From positions 248,001 to 312,000 of the forward strand of contig KV748182.1 in the NCBI GenBank assembly GCA_001692895.1: a stretch of DNA of 64,000 bases, given 5' to 3'. The notes under the pieces were generated by a model. It was not told the origin of the DNA. It saw only the letters and a list, made by a program, of their open reading frames with translations, and did no database searches. The number at the start of each line of letters is the position of its first letter. Position 1 is the first letter of the stretch. Both the position numbers and the translations under genes were made by a program. Origin of the DNA: Cenococcum geophilum 1.58. Lineage: Eukaryota; Ascomycota; Dothideomycetes; Gloniales; Gloniaceae. Positions 36,006-45,843 of the stretch are shown piece by piece.

Positions 36006-36846
36006 ATTACTTAGATTCTATTGTAAGTTAAGCTTCCTTATAGTGCGTAGTTAGTGCTTAATCTCTTATAGAGTCTACTCGTGCTCTTTTTTTACGTTAA
36101 TAACCTACTCCTAAATATTGTCTCTAATAGTACCCCCATCTATAGATATAAAGACTCTATACTTCTATAAGAAGTTATAGAAGTCTTATATAATATCCTT
36201 CTTTATAGGGGTTTATATTCCCTTTATCTATCTAATAAAGTCTTCCCTTACGCAGTACCATAGCATAGTGTTGTTATATTCACTATCTTTATAGTATACT
36301 ATACGGTATAATAAGAATCCGTTTAAGTTTTACTAGTTAACATCTTTAAGGCTAGTTATATCAGTATTTTATATCTCTGGGTTAATATCGTCCTCGTACT
36401 TCTTCAGGTAGGTTAACGCCATAATAGCTGTTATTAAAGGTTATTTAACGTGTAATTAGGTAGTAATCGTAATCCTATAGTCTGCGGAGGTACACTAAAG
36501 GTATTAAGATAGTTGTTTTTAACGCGTTTTTAATAAAAGAATAAGGAAATAAAGGTTGTTTAACGCGTTTTAGACGTTAACTTAGGACCCTAGGTTTAGT
36601 AACACTTCTGACCTAAAGTACTTAACCAAATCTTTATAAACGCAGTTGTTCTACGTAATAGACGCAACTTAGTATCTCCTAGTACTTAGTGACACTTCTA
36701 TTACTAGTTTTCCGTAAGTTTAAGGTAGTATAGTATTGCCGGGATCCATTCCATATAAGCGTATATAGCACCCCTATACAAGACTATCTCTTCTATTTAA
36801 AAACCTAGCTGCTCTATAGTTAACTGTATATTTAACCACTAATTAG

Positions 36847-37012
36847 TATTAGTTATATAGGGTGACTCACCAATAATGACTACTTAAGTAGGTTATAGTA
36901 ATGTTAGTTAATAAAGCTTCTTAATTAGAATAAGGGAGGGCGAGGAGCTTAAGACTCCTCGCTACGCTAGTGCCGCGGCGTCACGTGACGACCGCTTGCC
37001 TTATTCCCGACA
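36847..37012 (-). repeat. Copia copy 2 5' LTR, 166 bp
   Basis: In plus sense it runs TATTAGTTATATAGGG to TTATTCCCGACA, followed by target duplication AAAGC. Gypsy A RT resumes at 37013. Confidence 0.88.
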
Positions 37013-37680
37013 AAAGCTATAGTAAGTTAATAAGAACTAGAGAATATAATATAGTTAAGGTTATTTTTAGGGGGTTGTAACTACTATAGAAGGTTTATAG
37101 CATAGTAGTTAAAGAATATTAAGCCGTTTATAAGGCTTATAAAAAAAAGGAACTATAAGAATAGGGAAGTAAATAAAAGAAACTATTTAGAGAACTTAAA
37201 GAGTTATTTACCTAGGAACTAATCTTTAAAATCTATTAACTAGAATTAGAGATAGTTATAGAAATAAATATATTAAACTTTATACTAGGGGTATGTTAAC
37301 TATAGAAGTATAGGAATATATAGCATCTAGTAGTATACTATAGTTAAAAAATAATACTACTGGAACTAAACTATAACATCTATAATAAGGAGTTATTAGG
37401 TATAGTTATGGTATTTAAAAATAGAGAGTATTCTTATAAGGTATAGAGAAACTATTTATAGTTAAGACGGATTATAAAAACCTAATAGGTTCCTAATAAT
37501 AAAAGAACTTAATTATAGATAGGTTAGATAGGTATAAATACTTATAGAATACTATTTTAAGATTTAGTATACTAAGGGAATAGAGAATATAAGAGTAAAC
37601 GCGCTTAGTAAAAAGGCTAAACTATAAAATAATAAGAAACTATTAGGAGCAATACTACGTAGGGATAGTAATAGATTAAT
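37013..37680 (+). pseudogene. Gypsy A RT C-terminus and RNase H, broken
   Basis: It continues the frame cut at 22776: FLGGCNYYRRFIA (thumb, FLGFxNYYRRFI), then KEYxRNYxVxLRR-like and LNYNIYNKELLGIVMVFK (the ELNYDIHNKELLAIVxAF block of gypsy RNase H). The expected catalytic region is interrupted by stops. Confidence 0.78.
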
Positions 37681-37729
37681 TAGGTATAATTATTCTAAGA
37701 TTATAGTAATTTAAAAAATATAAGCTACC

Positions 37730-38960
37730 GGAAAGTAATTAGATAAAAAGGATTTAAGAGGCGTAGTCTAAATACTTAGAAATAGACTAGTACGAGTAGA
37801 GAACGAATATATATATCCTAAGGAGAATAATCGAAGAATTTATTAAAGACTTCTATAGGGGAATAACGTAAGAACATAATGGAGCTATAGGCTTAGTGTT
37901 AAGACTTTAAGAGAAGTTTAGAATTTATAGAATTTAGAGCTTAGTATAAAAAGTTATAAAGGAATATTTAGATTACCAAAGAAATAAGCTAATAAGGTAT
38001 AAGCCGTACGGAAAGCTATAGCCTATTAAGATACTAGAAAGACTATAGGAAGTTATATTATAGGACTTTATTATAAAGTTGCTAAAGTTAAAAGATCTTA
38101 TTACTAAATAAGAGCATAATATAACCATTATAATAGTAGATAAGTTAACTAAATAGGGCTACTTTATAGCATATACAGAAGAAATCTTAGCGGAAGATAT
38201 CGCTAGAATCTATATTAAAGGAGTTTTTGTAAGATATAGAGTACTAAGTAAGATTATATTATATAGAGATTTAATATTTATAGTAGTATTTTCGGAAGTA
38301 TTTTTTAGCGAAATAAGGAGTTAGAGTAGTAACTTCTACTATATATTATTTACAAACAGATAGATAAATAGAAAGATTAAATTAGACGCTAGAATAGTAT
38401 CTAAAATATTGTATTAATTACGTATAGAATAATTAGGTATTATTATTACTAGTTATATAGTTTATATATAATATAACACCACAAGAAGGTATAGAGGTAT
38501 TACTATTTTAGGTAAATTATAGATATAAGCCTAAAATATTATTATTACTATAATAAGCAAAAAAATAAGTAGAATAGTAAAAGAAAAAATAGAAACTCTA
38601 ATAAATCTTTATAAGGACCTTTATTTTATAATAAAAATAATATTTAAAAAAATAAAAAAAAGTACTATAATATTAAGAGATCTAAGGGACTAGATCTAAA
38701 AGAGGGGGATAAAGTATAGTTATTATATAAAAATTTCACAAGTTGATAGCTAAGTAAGAAGTTAGACTATATTAGACTAGGACTATTTAAAATTATAGCT
38801 AAGATTTTAGAAGTTATATATAGACTTAACTTACTAGTAAAGATAAAAATCTACCTTATATAGCATATTATAATACTAAAGCTAGCATATAGAGACGCAG
38901 AGCTATTAATTAACGAAGTAGATATATATAGAGGATAAAAGAAAGACAAATAGTAGGTTT
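37730..38960 (+). pseudogene. Gypsy A integrase, broken
   Basis: The plus strand reads KLKDLITKxEHNIIIIIVDKLTK (catalytic core start, VDRLTK block) at 38090-38155, then IYIKGVFVRYRVLSKIILYRD (the GxPxxIxSDRD block, first Ser/Asp altered). Next comes a tail with NYLV-like blocks at 38380-38430 and the C-terminal GPF-like stretch near 38760. There are many stops at Trp/Gln codons. Confidence 0.72.
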
Positions 38961-38979
38961 TAAAGGTTGTAAATTATAA

Positions 38980-39130
38980 GGATATTAACAATAAAATATA
39001 GTATAAAGTAAAGTAGATAGGCTATAATAAGGCTACCTAGGAGCTACTATAAAACCTAAAGAATACTATAGGAAAGGTATAGGAGTATTAGGAGAGAATA
39101 GGTTAGGTAGTATTAAGAAGGAGCTAAAAA
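38980..39130 (+). pseudogene. Gypsy A chromodomain
   Basis: The plus strand reads YKVKxIGYNKATxEL, then NLKNTIGKV, then EYxERIG, matching the YLVKWxGYxxxTWEPxxNLxNAxEKVxEYWER pattern of chromodomains at the end of chromovirus integrases; all x stops fall on expected Trp or Gln. In live elements it steers integration toward heterochromatin marks. Confidence 0.75.
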
Positions 39131-39149
39131 TAAAGGGATTAATTAAAGG

Positions 39150-39500
39150 TAATAGATAAGCCGGATTATCTAAGAGATCTACTACTAGCGTATAAACTGT
39201 TTCTGCCTCTTTATAATTAGAATTCTTTTAAGCCTCTTTAGCCTTAAGCTTACGGAGACCTTACTTAGTAAGACGCTACTCCTTAGAGCGTACCTTTTTA
39301 TAACCCTTTTTAAAATGGACTAAACGAGCGTAAGTAGTCTATTAAGCCTTAAACACTTTTCGCTCTTTAGTATAAATCCGCTCCTTATTATTGCGAAGCT
39401 TCTATACCTTAATAAGAGTAGTAGCAAGTTTATCCTTAAGGTAGAATGCCTTAAATTAAACACGGGACTCTATAATAGATTAGATAAGAAAGTTAGAAAC
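39150..39500 (-). pseudogene. Degenerate lysine-rich ORF fragment, unclassified
   Basis: The minus strand reads KAFYLKDKLATTLIKV, then RLVHFKKGYKKVRSKE, then GLRKLKAKEA, with stops only at Gln/Trp-like positions. It shares the KKxYKKVxxKExxLxKxGLxKLK pattern with 5400-5480. The family is unknown. Confidence 0.4.
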
Positions 39501-40250
39501 TTTAAAGATTAATAAAACGCGTATACTTAGCGTTAAAGATAGATTAAATATTATAGGACGATTATATATTTACTCGCGTATACTTAGTATAAAAGGAAGG
39601 TTAGCAACTAGATAGAGCTGTAATTATAATATATACTAACTTCCTTTTCTTATAATAAGAATAGGACGGTATAACTTTACCTAGTAAAAAAATAATAGTT
39701 ACTAGCTAATTATAATAATTAGACATAAAGAATCTAATAAGAGGTATTAAAAATAATAAAGGTCACTGAATTAAAAACGGGAATGCTATACCTTTAATAA
39801 ACAACTTAAAAATAAGGGAAATCTTTAAGAACGAAGATAAAGAGGAAGGGGATAGTATTACGGACCTTATATTAGTAGTAGTATAACTACTAAAAAGAGA
39901 TATAAATAGGTTAGTTAAGATAGTATAAGAGGTACTAGAATTAATTAAGCTATAAAATAAGGGGTAGCTAAGTTATATAGCTAGTTATATTATAAGTTTA
40001 AAATATAGGAATATAGGAATATAGGAACGTGGAATATACTAATATACTAACGTACTAGCGTACTTAGTATATTTCTTAGGCGCAGTATTAAATACTTAAA
40101 GGACTACAGTCCCTACTTAAATAGTTCTCTTCTTTAATAAATCTTAGAATATAATTAGAGTTAATCTATTAAGTAACCACTCCACTAGTTATTATTATAT
40201 TGTTAACTTCTTATTTACCTATATACCTAGCCTATTAATAAGTCTACCGT
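39501..40250. other. AT-rich stretch, no gene; possible gypsy A 3' LTR start
   Basis: A purine-rich tract AAAGAGGAAGGGGATAG at 39840-39856 followed by TATTACGGACC could be the polypurine tract and 3' LTR start of gypsy A, but I could not find the matching 5' LTR. A short tandem run of ATAGGAAT units lies near 40005-40035. Nothing else is supportable. Confidence 0.35.
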
Positions 40251-40999
40251 AGTTCCTACTATAAGGCTTTATTATAATACTAAGGGGCTTAAAAAGCACT
40301 TATAGACCTGTCTATTAACACTATAATAAAGGCAATAGAGGATAGTCGTGGCTAGAAGCGCCGTTTAAGGCCGCCAAGGATAAAGTATAGGTGTTCTTAT
40401 TATAGGATTCCATTCTATATAAGCTTATAGTATTAAAAGGAGTATCTAATAAAGCTTAACTCTAAGGACTAAGTGTAGATAGCTATTTATAAGCAATTTA
40501 AATATCTTTATATTGCTGTAGTTTTTATTATAGAGGAAGGAATTAGAGTCTCTTATTGGCCGCAGCCTTATTAATAACGTTATACTATAATTAACAGGTT
40601 AAGGGATAACGTTATTATTTAATGCAATAGATAGAGAAATTAAAGGGCTTCTACTTTATAGTATTTTTATAATAACTAGACATTATAAAAGGGTTAAGAT
40701 ATCGCGTTATAATAGAAGAGCTGTCGCCTATTAAGAAACATTAAGTTTTTATATAAAGGGCGCCTATAAGCTCTTAGACCCTTAGGGAGAAATTCCTCTC
40801 AGTGCAATCTAATTGGTCTAGGAGTTTGCAGGAATCTATAGGACTAGGGTAAAGTAACCTAATTGGCTTAGGAGTGGCGCAATTTTTCCCCGGGGGTCTG
40901 ATTTCTAAGAAGATGATAAACTACGGGCACGTGCCTCCGGCACGTGACCGGCGACTATCCGAGGGGCGTCCTAAAGGCAACCCCGAGGTGACCACAATA
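40251..40999. other. Unclassified repeat-like stretch left of the DNA transposon
   Basis: The plus strand has several broken frames; none was recognisable. A TKGLKKHLxTC piece near 40275-40310 only vaguely suggests a zinc-finger Cys/His spacing. From about 40780 the base composition becomes GC-richer, with a CACGTG-containing inverted repeat at 40924-40948. Confidence 0.3.
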
Positions 41000-41228
41000 G
41001 GGGGGTTTTGATAGTCCGATATGGAACTCTGGTATGGACGGAAGCAACTCGTATCAAGGCGATCGACACGTACTAGCAGTATATAGTTAGATACCTTACG
41101 TACTAGAGTTAAGGCTTAGCAAATATTAAAACGTTCGAGTTAAATTATTATCGAAATTTCAAGCCTCTAGTACGTGTGATTAACTACAGCGATTAACCTT
41201 ATATTTTCCACAAATTGCCTTTACCACT

Positions 41229-42665
41229 ATGCCTTTTAATGCCATACGCGATATTTAAGATACCGTTAATCTAACAGAGCAACCACGCCGTGCTTACAGT
41301 ATAATATCGCAAACGCTAAACCAGTCTTTATAACTACCTAATTTTATATAGTAAACTATTAATAAGGCTATTTGGAACAAAACTTGTATAGAGGGCGAAC
41401 TAAGTAACTAGTTAAGGCCTCGCCTATTACGTCCTAATTCTCTAGTGTTAAGCGGCAGTAAGGATAATATAGGTAGGATAAGGAGGAACTGTATAAAGAA
41501 GGCTAAAAAGAAAGCACTGGTTCTGCTTATTACTAATATTTATTAAACTAAGCTCTAGCGTTATAGCAAAGATGCTTTTTAGAAGACTCTTATAAGGAAG
41601 CAAGTAGAGGAAGAAGGGCTAAAGCACAACTGGAACTTTATTAAAAGCTTTTTTAATAGAGAGATTGCTAAACGAAAGTAAGAAATAGATAAAGACAATA
41701 CTTCTAGTTAAGAGATTTACTATAGCGATTATTATAGCCACATTAATATCCTTATTAAAAGAATTAATATTACCTTAGCTCTATTAGAGAGGATATAATA
41801 AGCGCAATAATAGGTAGCTATAAAGGAGGTAATGAGTGTAACGGGACTAGCCTAGTTATAGTAGGAATGTCTCGGTAAAACACGCGACAGATAAATTCTA
41901 ACGCTTTAACCAAATTCTGCCGAATTCTGCTAGCTTAATCAACTTCTGCTAAATTCTACTAGATCAATTAAATTCTACCAAAGTCCGTTAAAGACCGCGT
42001 GTATATATGCACACGCATCGACCACTAAGCCCCTAACTATTTAATTATACGATTCTCTTGTTATTCCCTTTCTCTTCTTTATATAACGTTTTGTTCTTAG
42101 TAAAAGCTATATACCCTTAGATTTAGATAGAATTTATATTATTCTTTTAAATCTTCCCTAAAGTTTCTTCGCGCCCTTATAACGAGGGCAAATCTTATAA
42201 GGAGTCTTAGCCGTAAGCGGCGTGCTAGTAAAGCTGTTCTTAATAACAATATAGATACTGCCTTAACTCTAGGAGTTAGTAAAACTATAGAAAATAACGG
42301 TAGTAAAAGGGGCTCTATTTCTTCTTATAGCAGTTAAAAAGGACACCAGCACGCTTTAATTATACTATAGTCTATGGATAATCTTACTACGACTATACTA
42401 GATTTAGTAAAGGAGCTTACGGCTACTATAAGGGAGCCCCGTACCTCTACTACTGCCTTAACGGCTAAAGCAGTTACTTATACGGAACTTTATAAAATTA
42501 TTAATTAGATAAGGAATAAGACTAGTAAACGCTTTATAGCTATAGAAAAGAAGCAGGACAAGTATTAGGGCGAGGTATTAACTATACTACGTAGTTTAGT
42601 AGGTAGAGAAGCGAAGGAAGAAGAGAGGGAGTAGGAAGAAGGTAAAGCCCATAATATATAACGTT
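41229..42665 (+). pseudogene. Second ORF of the PIF/Harbinger-like element, split by a solo LTR
   Basis: It starts at ATG 41229 (MPFNAIRDI) and runs in one frame, with TAA/TAG at Gln/Trp positions, to the LTR at 41837. After removing the LTR and one target duplication, the same frame continues with NLIRSLSRKRRASKAVLNNN and a long Lys/Glu-rich tail (about 42530-42650) that looks coiled-coil-like. The length without the LTR is about 360 codons. In PIF/Harbinger elements the second protein is typically a Myb-like DNA-binding partner of the transposase. I see basic patches (RRNCIKKAKKKA, about 41490-41520) but cannot confirm a Myb domain, so the role is inferred from context. Confidence 0.6.
41837..42181 (+). 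repeat. Solo LTR of gypsy B family, 345 bp
   Basis: It starts TGTAACGGGACTAGCC and ends CGCGCCCTTATA. Target duplication ATGAG (41832-41836) / ACGAG (42182-42186) differs by one C/T. No gypsy coding sequence is attached on either side, so the element was lost by LTR-LTR recombination. It is homologous to 5667-5936. Confidence 0.85.
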
Positions 42666-42839
42666 AGTATTCTCTATTTAGAGGAGAATAGAAGGGAAAT
42701 ATAGGTGTATATATATACAAATTTTACTTAAATTCCCGCTATTTACTAAAGAACAAAATTAAGCTTATTTTAACTACCCGTTAACCTCTTCCTTATTATT
42801 ACTATTACTACTACTAGCTATATATACCTCTAATAAGGG

Positions 42840-43904
42840 CGGTAATAGACTAAATATCTTTAAAATCTAATTACCCCTCTGTAAACACGTCCGATAGTTC
42901 TATAAAAAGGCTATAATTAGTATATATAAGCCAACCGGGCATAATCCAACTATAAGTACTTAACTATAGGTAAGCAGCTTAAAGGTATTCTTAACGCCGC
43001 TAAATCCGTACTCTACTATAATCCTCTTTATAGATAGCTACTAATTAAGAGCACGCTAACTTAGAGTTAGTGTTTTATTTCTAGCTTTTTTATATAGTCC
43101 TAGAATATAGTCTTACAAACTAAAAGCAGCGTCGCTATAAACAAATTAAGCTTCGCTATCTAGTAAATAGCTTAGTAAGTCCTTTAACTTCGCGCCAAGG
43201 CCAATCCAGATATAAAGTATAGCGTTACTACTAGTGGAAGGTAGGCCTATAAAGATCGCGCCAAATAAGCTATTTGGGAGGATAATCGCCATATACCTAA
43301 GTAAGTGCTGTTTATAATAGCCGCTATAGAAAGGTTGCTAATCTTTCTTACTAGGGCGGCAAATATAAACTTCTATACCGTCGATAAAGCTAAAGATCAA
43401 TTCGTCGCCTAGCGAGCTGCCTATCGACGTTATATACTCCTTAATCCTTTTAGGTGTTACTATCTGCTTATCGAGCTCAATTATTATCCCCTACTTCTTC
43501 TATATATCTTACAGAACACCGTTTTAAACACGCGACAGCTATAGTCGGCTATATCTAAAGAACACGATTATATGGCCAAGGGACAAAGGATAGGCGCAGC
43601 GCTAGAGAAAGACGAGTAGAGATTCTTCTGGCGAGCTTATAGAGGCGTTTAGCCAGCCAAAACGCTTATTAATATTAAACTTTATAAGAGGGTTAATCGC
43701 TTAAGCAAGCTCTCTAACCTCATCTTTAGAAAAGCAAGTAAAGAACTTAAAATAGTAGTTACTAAGTCCTCCTTCTTCCTCTAACTTCCAGACGTCAATA
43801 AGCTTATAGATAGGGCCGAATCGCTTATAGGGCTTCCAAGGCCACACCGGATCGTCGTCGTTAAGTATAGCGGTTGCAATTGCTAAGGCATTGCTGTTCA
43901 TCAT
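42840..43904 (-). pseudogene. PIF/Harbinger-like DDE transposase, broken
   Basis: The minus strand starts MMNSNALAIATAILNDDD, followed by an intact 67-codon piece (43701-43904), then ISSPEESLLVFLxRCAYPLS. The catalytic part has FIDGIEVYICRPSK (first Asp, about 43380), then GYYKQH, VYSDAAFSL (second Asp, about 43130) and RIIVEYGFSGVKNTF (Glu, about 43010). This spacing and the E-x-x-F helix fit the Harbinger-type DDE nuclease that cuts the TIRs. The length is about 355 codons. Stops fall on expected Trp, Gln or Arg codons, so inactivation is by RIP-type mutation rather than rearrangement. Confidence 0.75.
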
Positions 43905-44140
43905 TTAGAGTAGCCAAGCTACGGCAGCGAAGTACGCTTGGCGCTCAAGCGCGTCCATATTCAATAATCACGATCGTAGTGTTACGGAACGCGTTTGGTG
44001 AGGAAGGTCCATATCGGTTCGCGTTGTATCGAAACCCCTATTTGACAAAACGGCATAGGAGCCACTTGACGTCAGATGTAAGCACTAGAGCTCTAGTTTC
44101 ATCCGTACCAGAGTTCTATATCGAACCATCGAAACCCCCC

Positions 44141-44361
44141 TAATAATATCCCTTACAATGGGCGCGCGACAGTTGCGCGCGGACACACGTGTAAAGAGGA
44201 AGAATCTAAGCCTGTTTAGGTGGGGGGTGTGCGTGTATCAATTGGGGGGCGTATGCGTATCATTTAGGGGGTGTATAACTAGCAGTGGCCTAATAATAAT
44301 AATAATGACTACCTTGCCTACTGGAGAACCGATGGTTTTGCTTTATTACGGTGAAAGGGTA
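44141..44361. other. Spacer between two DNA transposons
   Basis: It contains an (AAT)n microsatellite at about 44291-44306 and GGGGGGC/GGGGGTG-type repeats at 44220-44275. No credible gene; open frames here overlap transposon ends. Confidence 0.4.
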
Positions 44362-44651
44362 CAGTCAAACCTCCTTGATACGATATGGGGTATATAACGA
44401 TATCCTCTACATTACGATCTACACCCCTTGATCAAGCCTTTTTCAGCACAATGTTACAATAATCTGACTTTTGATAATATCGTCAAGTACTAGTAGAGAA
44501 TTTATATGGGAAAGAGCCTTATTTAGCCCGTAAGGTAGACATCTTAAGCCTTTTTAGGTATTGTCACACGGGGATGCAGGTGTATGGTGTGTGAGGACTC
44601 CATAAGGTGGAGCAGTCACGAAGGATGAGAATATATTATCTCAGTTGACTC

Positions 44652-44826
44652 AGACCCTCGGAGAGAAAATCCACCTTACCTCCTGAGCCAATAAGCGGCT
44701 GGCACCGCCACATCTAAGCCAATTAGCGACTGGCGCCGCAGCTAATGTACGCCGCAGGCGTTAGTGCTTGCGCTAGCTTTAGCAGCCAATTATAGAGCGC
44801 CGAGGTGGATTTCTCTCCGAGGGTCT
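44652..44826. mobile_element. Small MITE, 175 bp
   Basis: The terminal inverted repeat is 24-25 bp: AGACCCTCGGAGAGAAAATC... at the left and ...GATTTCTCTCCGAGGGTCT at the right, differing by one A. The core has two AGCCAATWAGCGRCTGGCRCC repeats. No clear target duplication was seen. Confidence 0.75.
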
Positions 44827-44999
44827 AAGAGATTATGGGCGCGTTTTGTAAGGGCTGTACAGCCTCACTGGTGGACGACAGTTGTATCGCCTTTAACGTC
44901 GTACTTCGACCCCTAATACAGGGCTTCTCAGCTCGCCAATACCTCGATTTGAAAGCTTATCTCCTACTCTATATATTGCATTCGCAATAGAGCCCAGCC

Positions 45000-45410
45000 G
45001 TGCCCCTAATACCCCTATAAACGTCCCTACAAACGTCCCTACAAACGTCCCTATAAACCTGCACGAACGCCTGCACGAACGCCTATATAAGCTCTGCTTA
45101 AAGCTCTATACAAAGCCGTTTACAAGGCCTTTAAAAACAAGCCTAAATACAAGGTCTATATAGGGAAGCTCTCTACTTAAAGCTCTGCTCCGCTCGAAGC
45201 TCTGTTCGAAGCTCTGCTTAAAGCTCTACTCGAAGCTCTGCATGACGCTCCACTTAAAGCTCTATCGAAGCTCTGCTCGAAGCTCTGCACGACGCTCTGC
45301 TCGAAGCTCTGCACGACGCTCTGCTCAAAGCTCTACTTAAGGCTCTGCACGGAGCTCTGCTCAAAAGCTCTGCTCAAAAGCTCTGCTCAAAAGCTCTACT
45401 CGAGGCTGAG
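45000..45410. repeat. Minisatellite of about 12 bp units (AAGCTCTGCTCG type)
   Basis: It starts with four ACGTCCCTACAA-type units (about 45020-45056), then CCTGCACGAACG units, then about 20 copies of AAGCTCTGCTCG/AAGCTCTGCACG variants to 45410. The same unit makes the array at 56270-56930. Confidence 0.85.
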
Positions 45411-45626
45411 GCACCTGAGATAAAGAAAATATACAACAGGCGAAAGCAACCACGTGATCTCAGGAAGCTCCTGTGGATGTCCACGTACCCCCCCCCCTAC
45501 CAACAGGTATTAAATCCCCGTTTTCCTACTTATTCGCCTACACGTGACTCTTGATATAACAATACTATTGGTATTACGATACGTTCGGCCGAACAAACGG
45601 TATCGTATTAAAGAGATTTGACTGTA

Positions 45627-45843
45627 CGTGTTTCTAAAGTCGAAGCCTCGCGAGCCGGGACACAAAGTTAATCCCCGAAACCTGGGGAAACACCGACTCT
45701 AGCCGGGTGTAACTCTGCCGACGACCAAGATTAAACACCAACACTGTCTCCCATACTATTCTCCCCTGCTTCATTCTTATGATGTTCGTGTCTCACTGCT
45801 GATAATATTTCCCTCCGATGCTCCAGTTTTCTTACCCGTAATC
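45627..45843 (+). promoter_or_regulatory. Upstream region of the E1 beta gene
   Basis: This is the 217 bp between the TIR element and the start codon. It has pyrimidine-rich stretches (CTCCCATACTATTCTCCCC, about 45747-45765) common before fungal start codons. No TATA box is evident. The promoter is inferred only from position. Confidence 0.4.

Larger units (their letters stand above)
22777..37012 (-). mobile_element. Ty1/copia retrotransposon (copy 2), complete but RIP-degraded, with nested elements
   Basis: It has LTRs at 22777-22942 and 36847-37012 and target duplication AAAGC (22772-22776, 37013-37017). Copia segments are 22943-26654 (RT/RNase H, integrase), 28323-29453 (gag/protease, knuckle near 28430-28490) and 36006-36846 (gag start and leader). 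The rest is the 1.67 kb element and gypsy C. It is collinear in reverse with 6563-18198 and has no LINE at the homologous site (about 24190). It splits gypsy A. Confidence 0.9.
41000..44140 (-). mobile_element. PIF/Harbinger-like DNA transposon, about 3.1 kb, degraded
   Basis: Terminal inverted repeats of about 45 bp: left (41000-41045) GGGGGGTTTTGATAGTCCGA..., right (44095-44140) the reverse complement GGGGGGTTTCGATGGTTCGA.... Both are followed by ATATRGAACTCTGGTA. Inside are a transposase on the minus strand (42840-43904) and a second ORF on the plus strand (41229-42665), a two-gene layout known for PIF/Harbinger elements. TA flanks both ends; the 3 bp target duplication usual for the family is not clearly visible. 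A solo LTR lies inside. Confidence 0.8.
44362..45624. mobile_element. Fot1/pogo-like non-autonomous TIR element, about 1.26 kb
   Basis: The left end CAGTCAAACCTCCTTGATAC (44362) and the reverse complement of the right end CAGTCAAATCTCTTTAATAC (ends 45624) form an inverted repeat; both are bounded by TA (44360-44361, 45625-45626), the target of Tc1/mariner-Fot1 elements. No transposase is visible. The interior carries a 175 bp MITE and a 12 bp minisatellite. The right end lies about 218 bp upstream of the E1 beta start codon. Confidence 0.72.

Noticed and set aside
43874..44397. Two plus-strand frames of 89 and 79 codons
   Set aside because: The first covers the right TIR of the Harbinger-like element; the second spans the spacer and enters the next TIR element.
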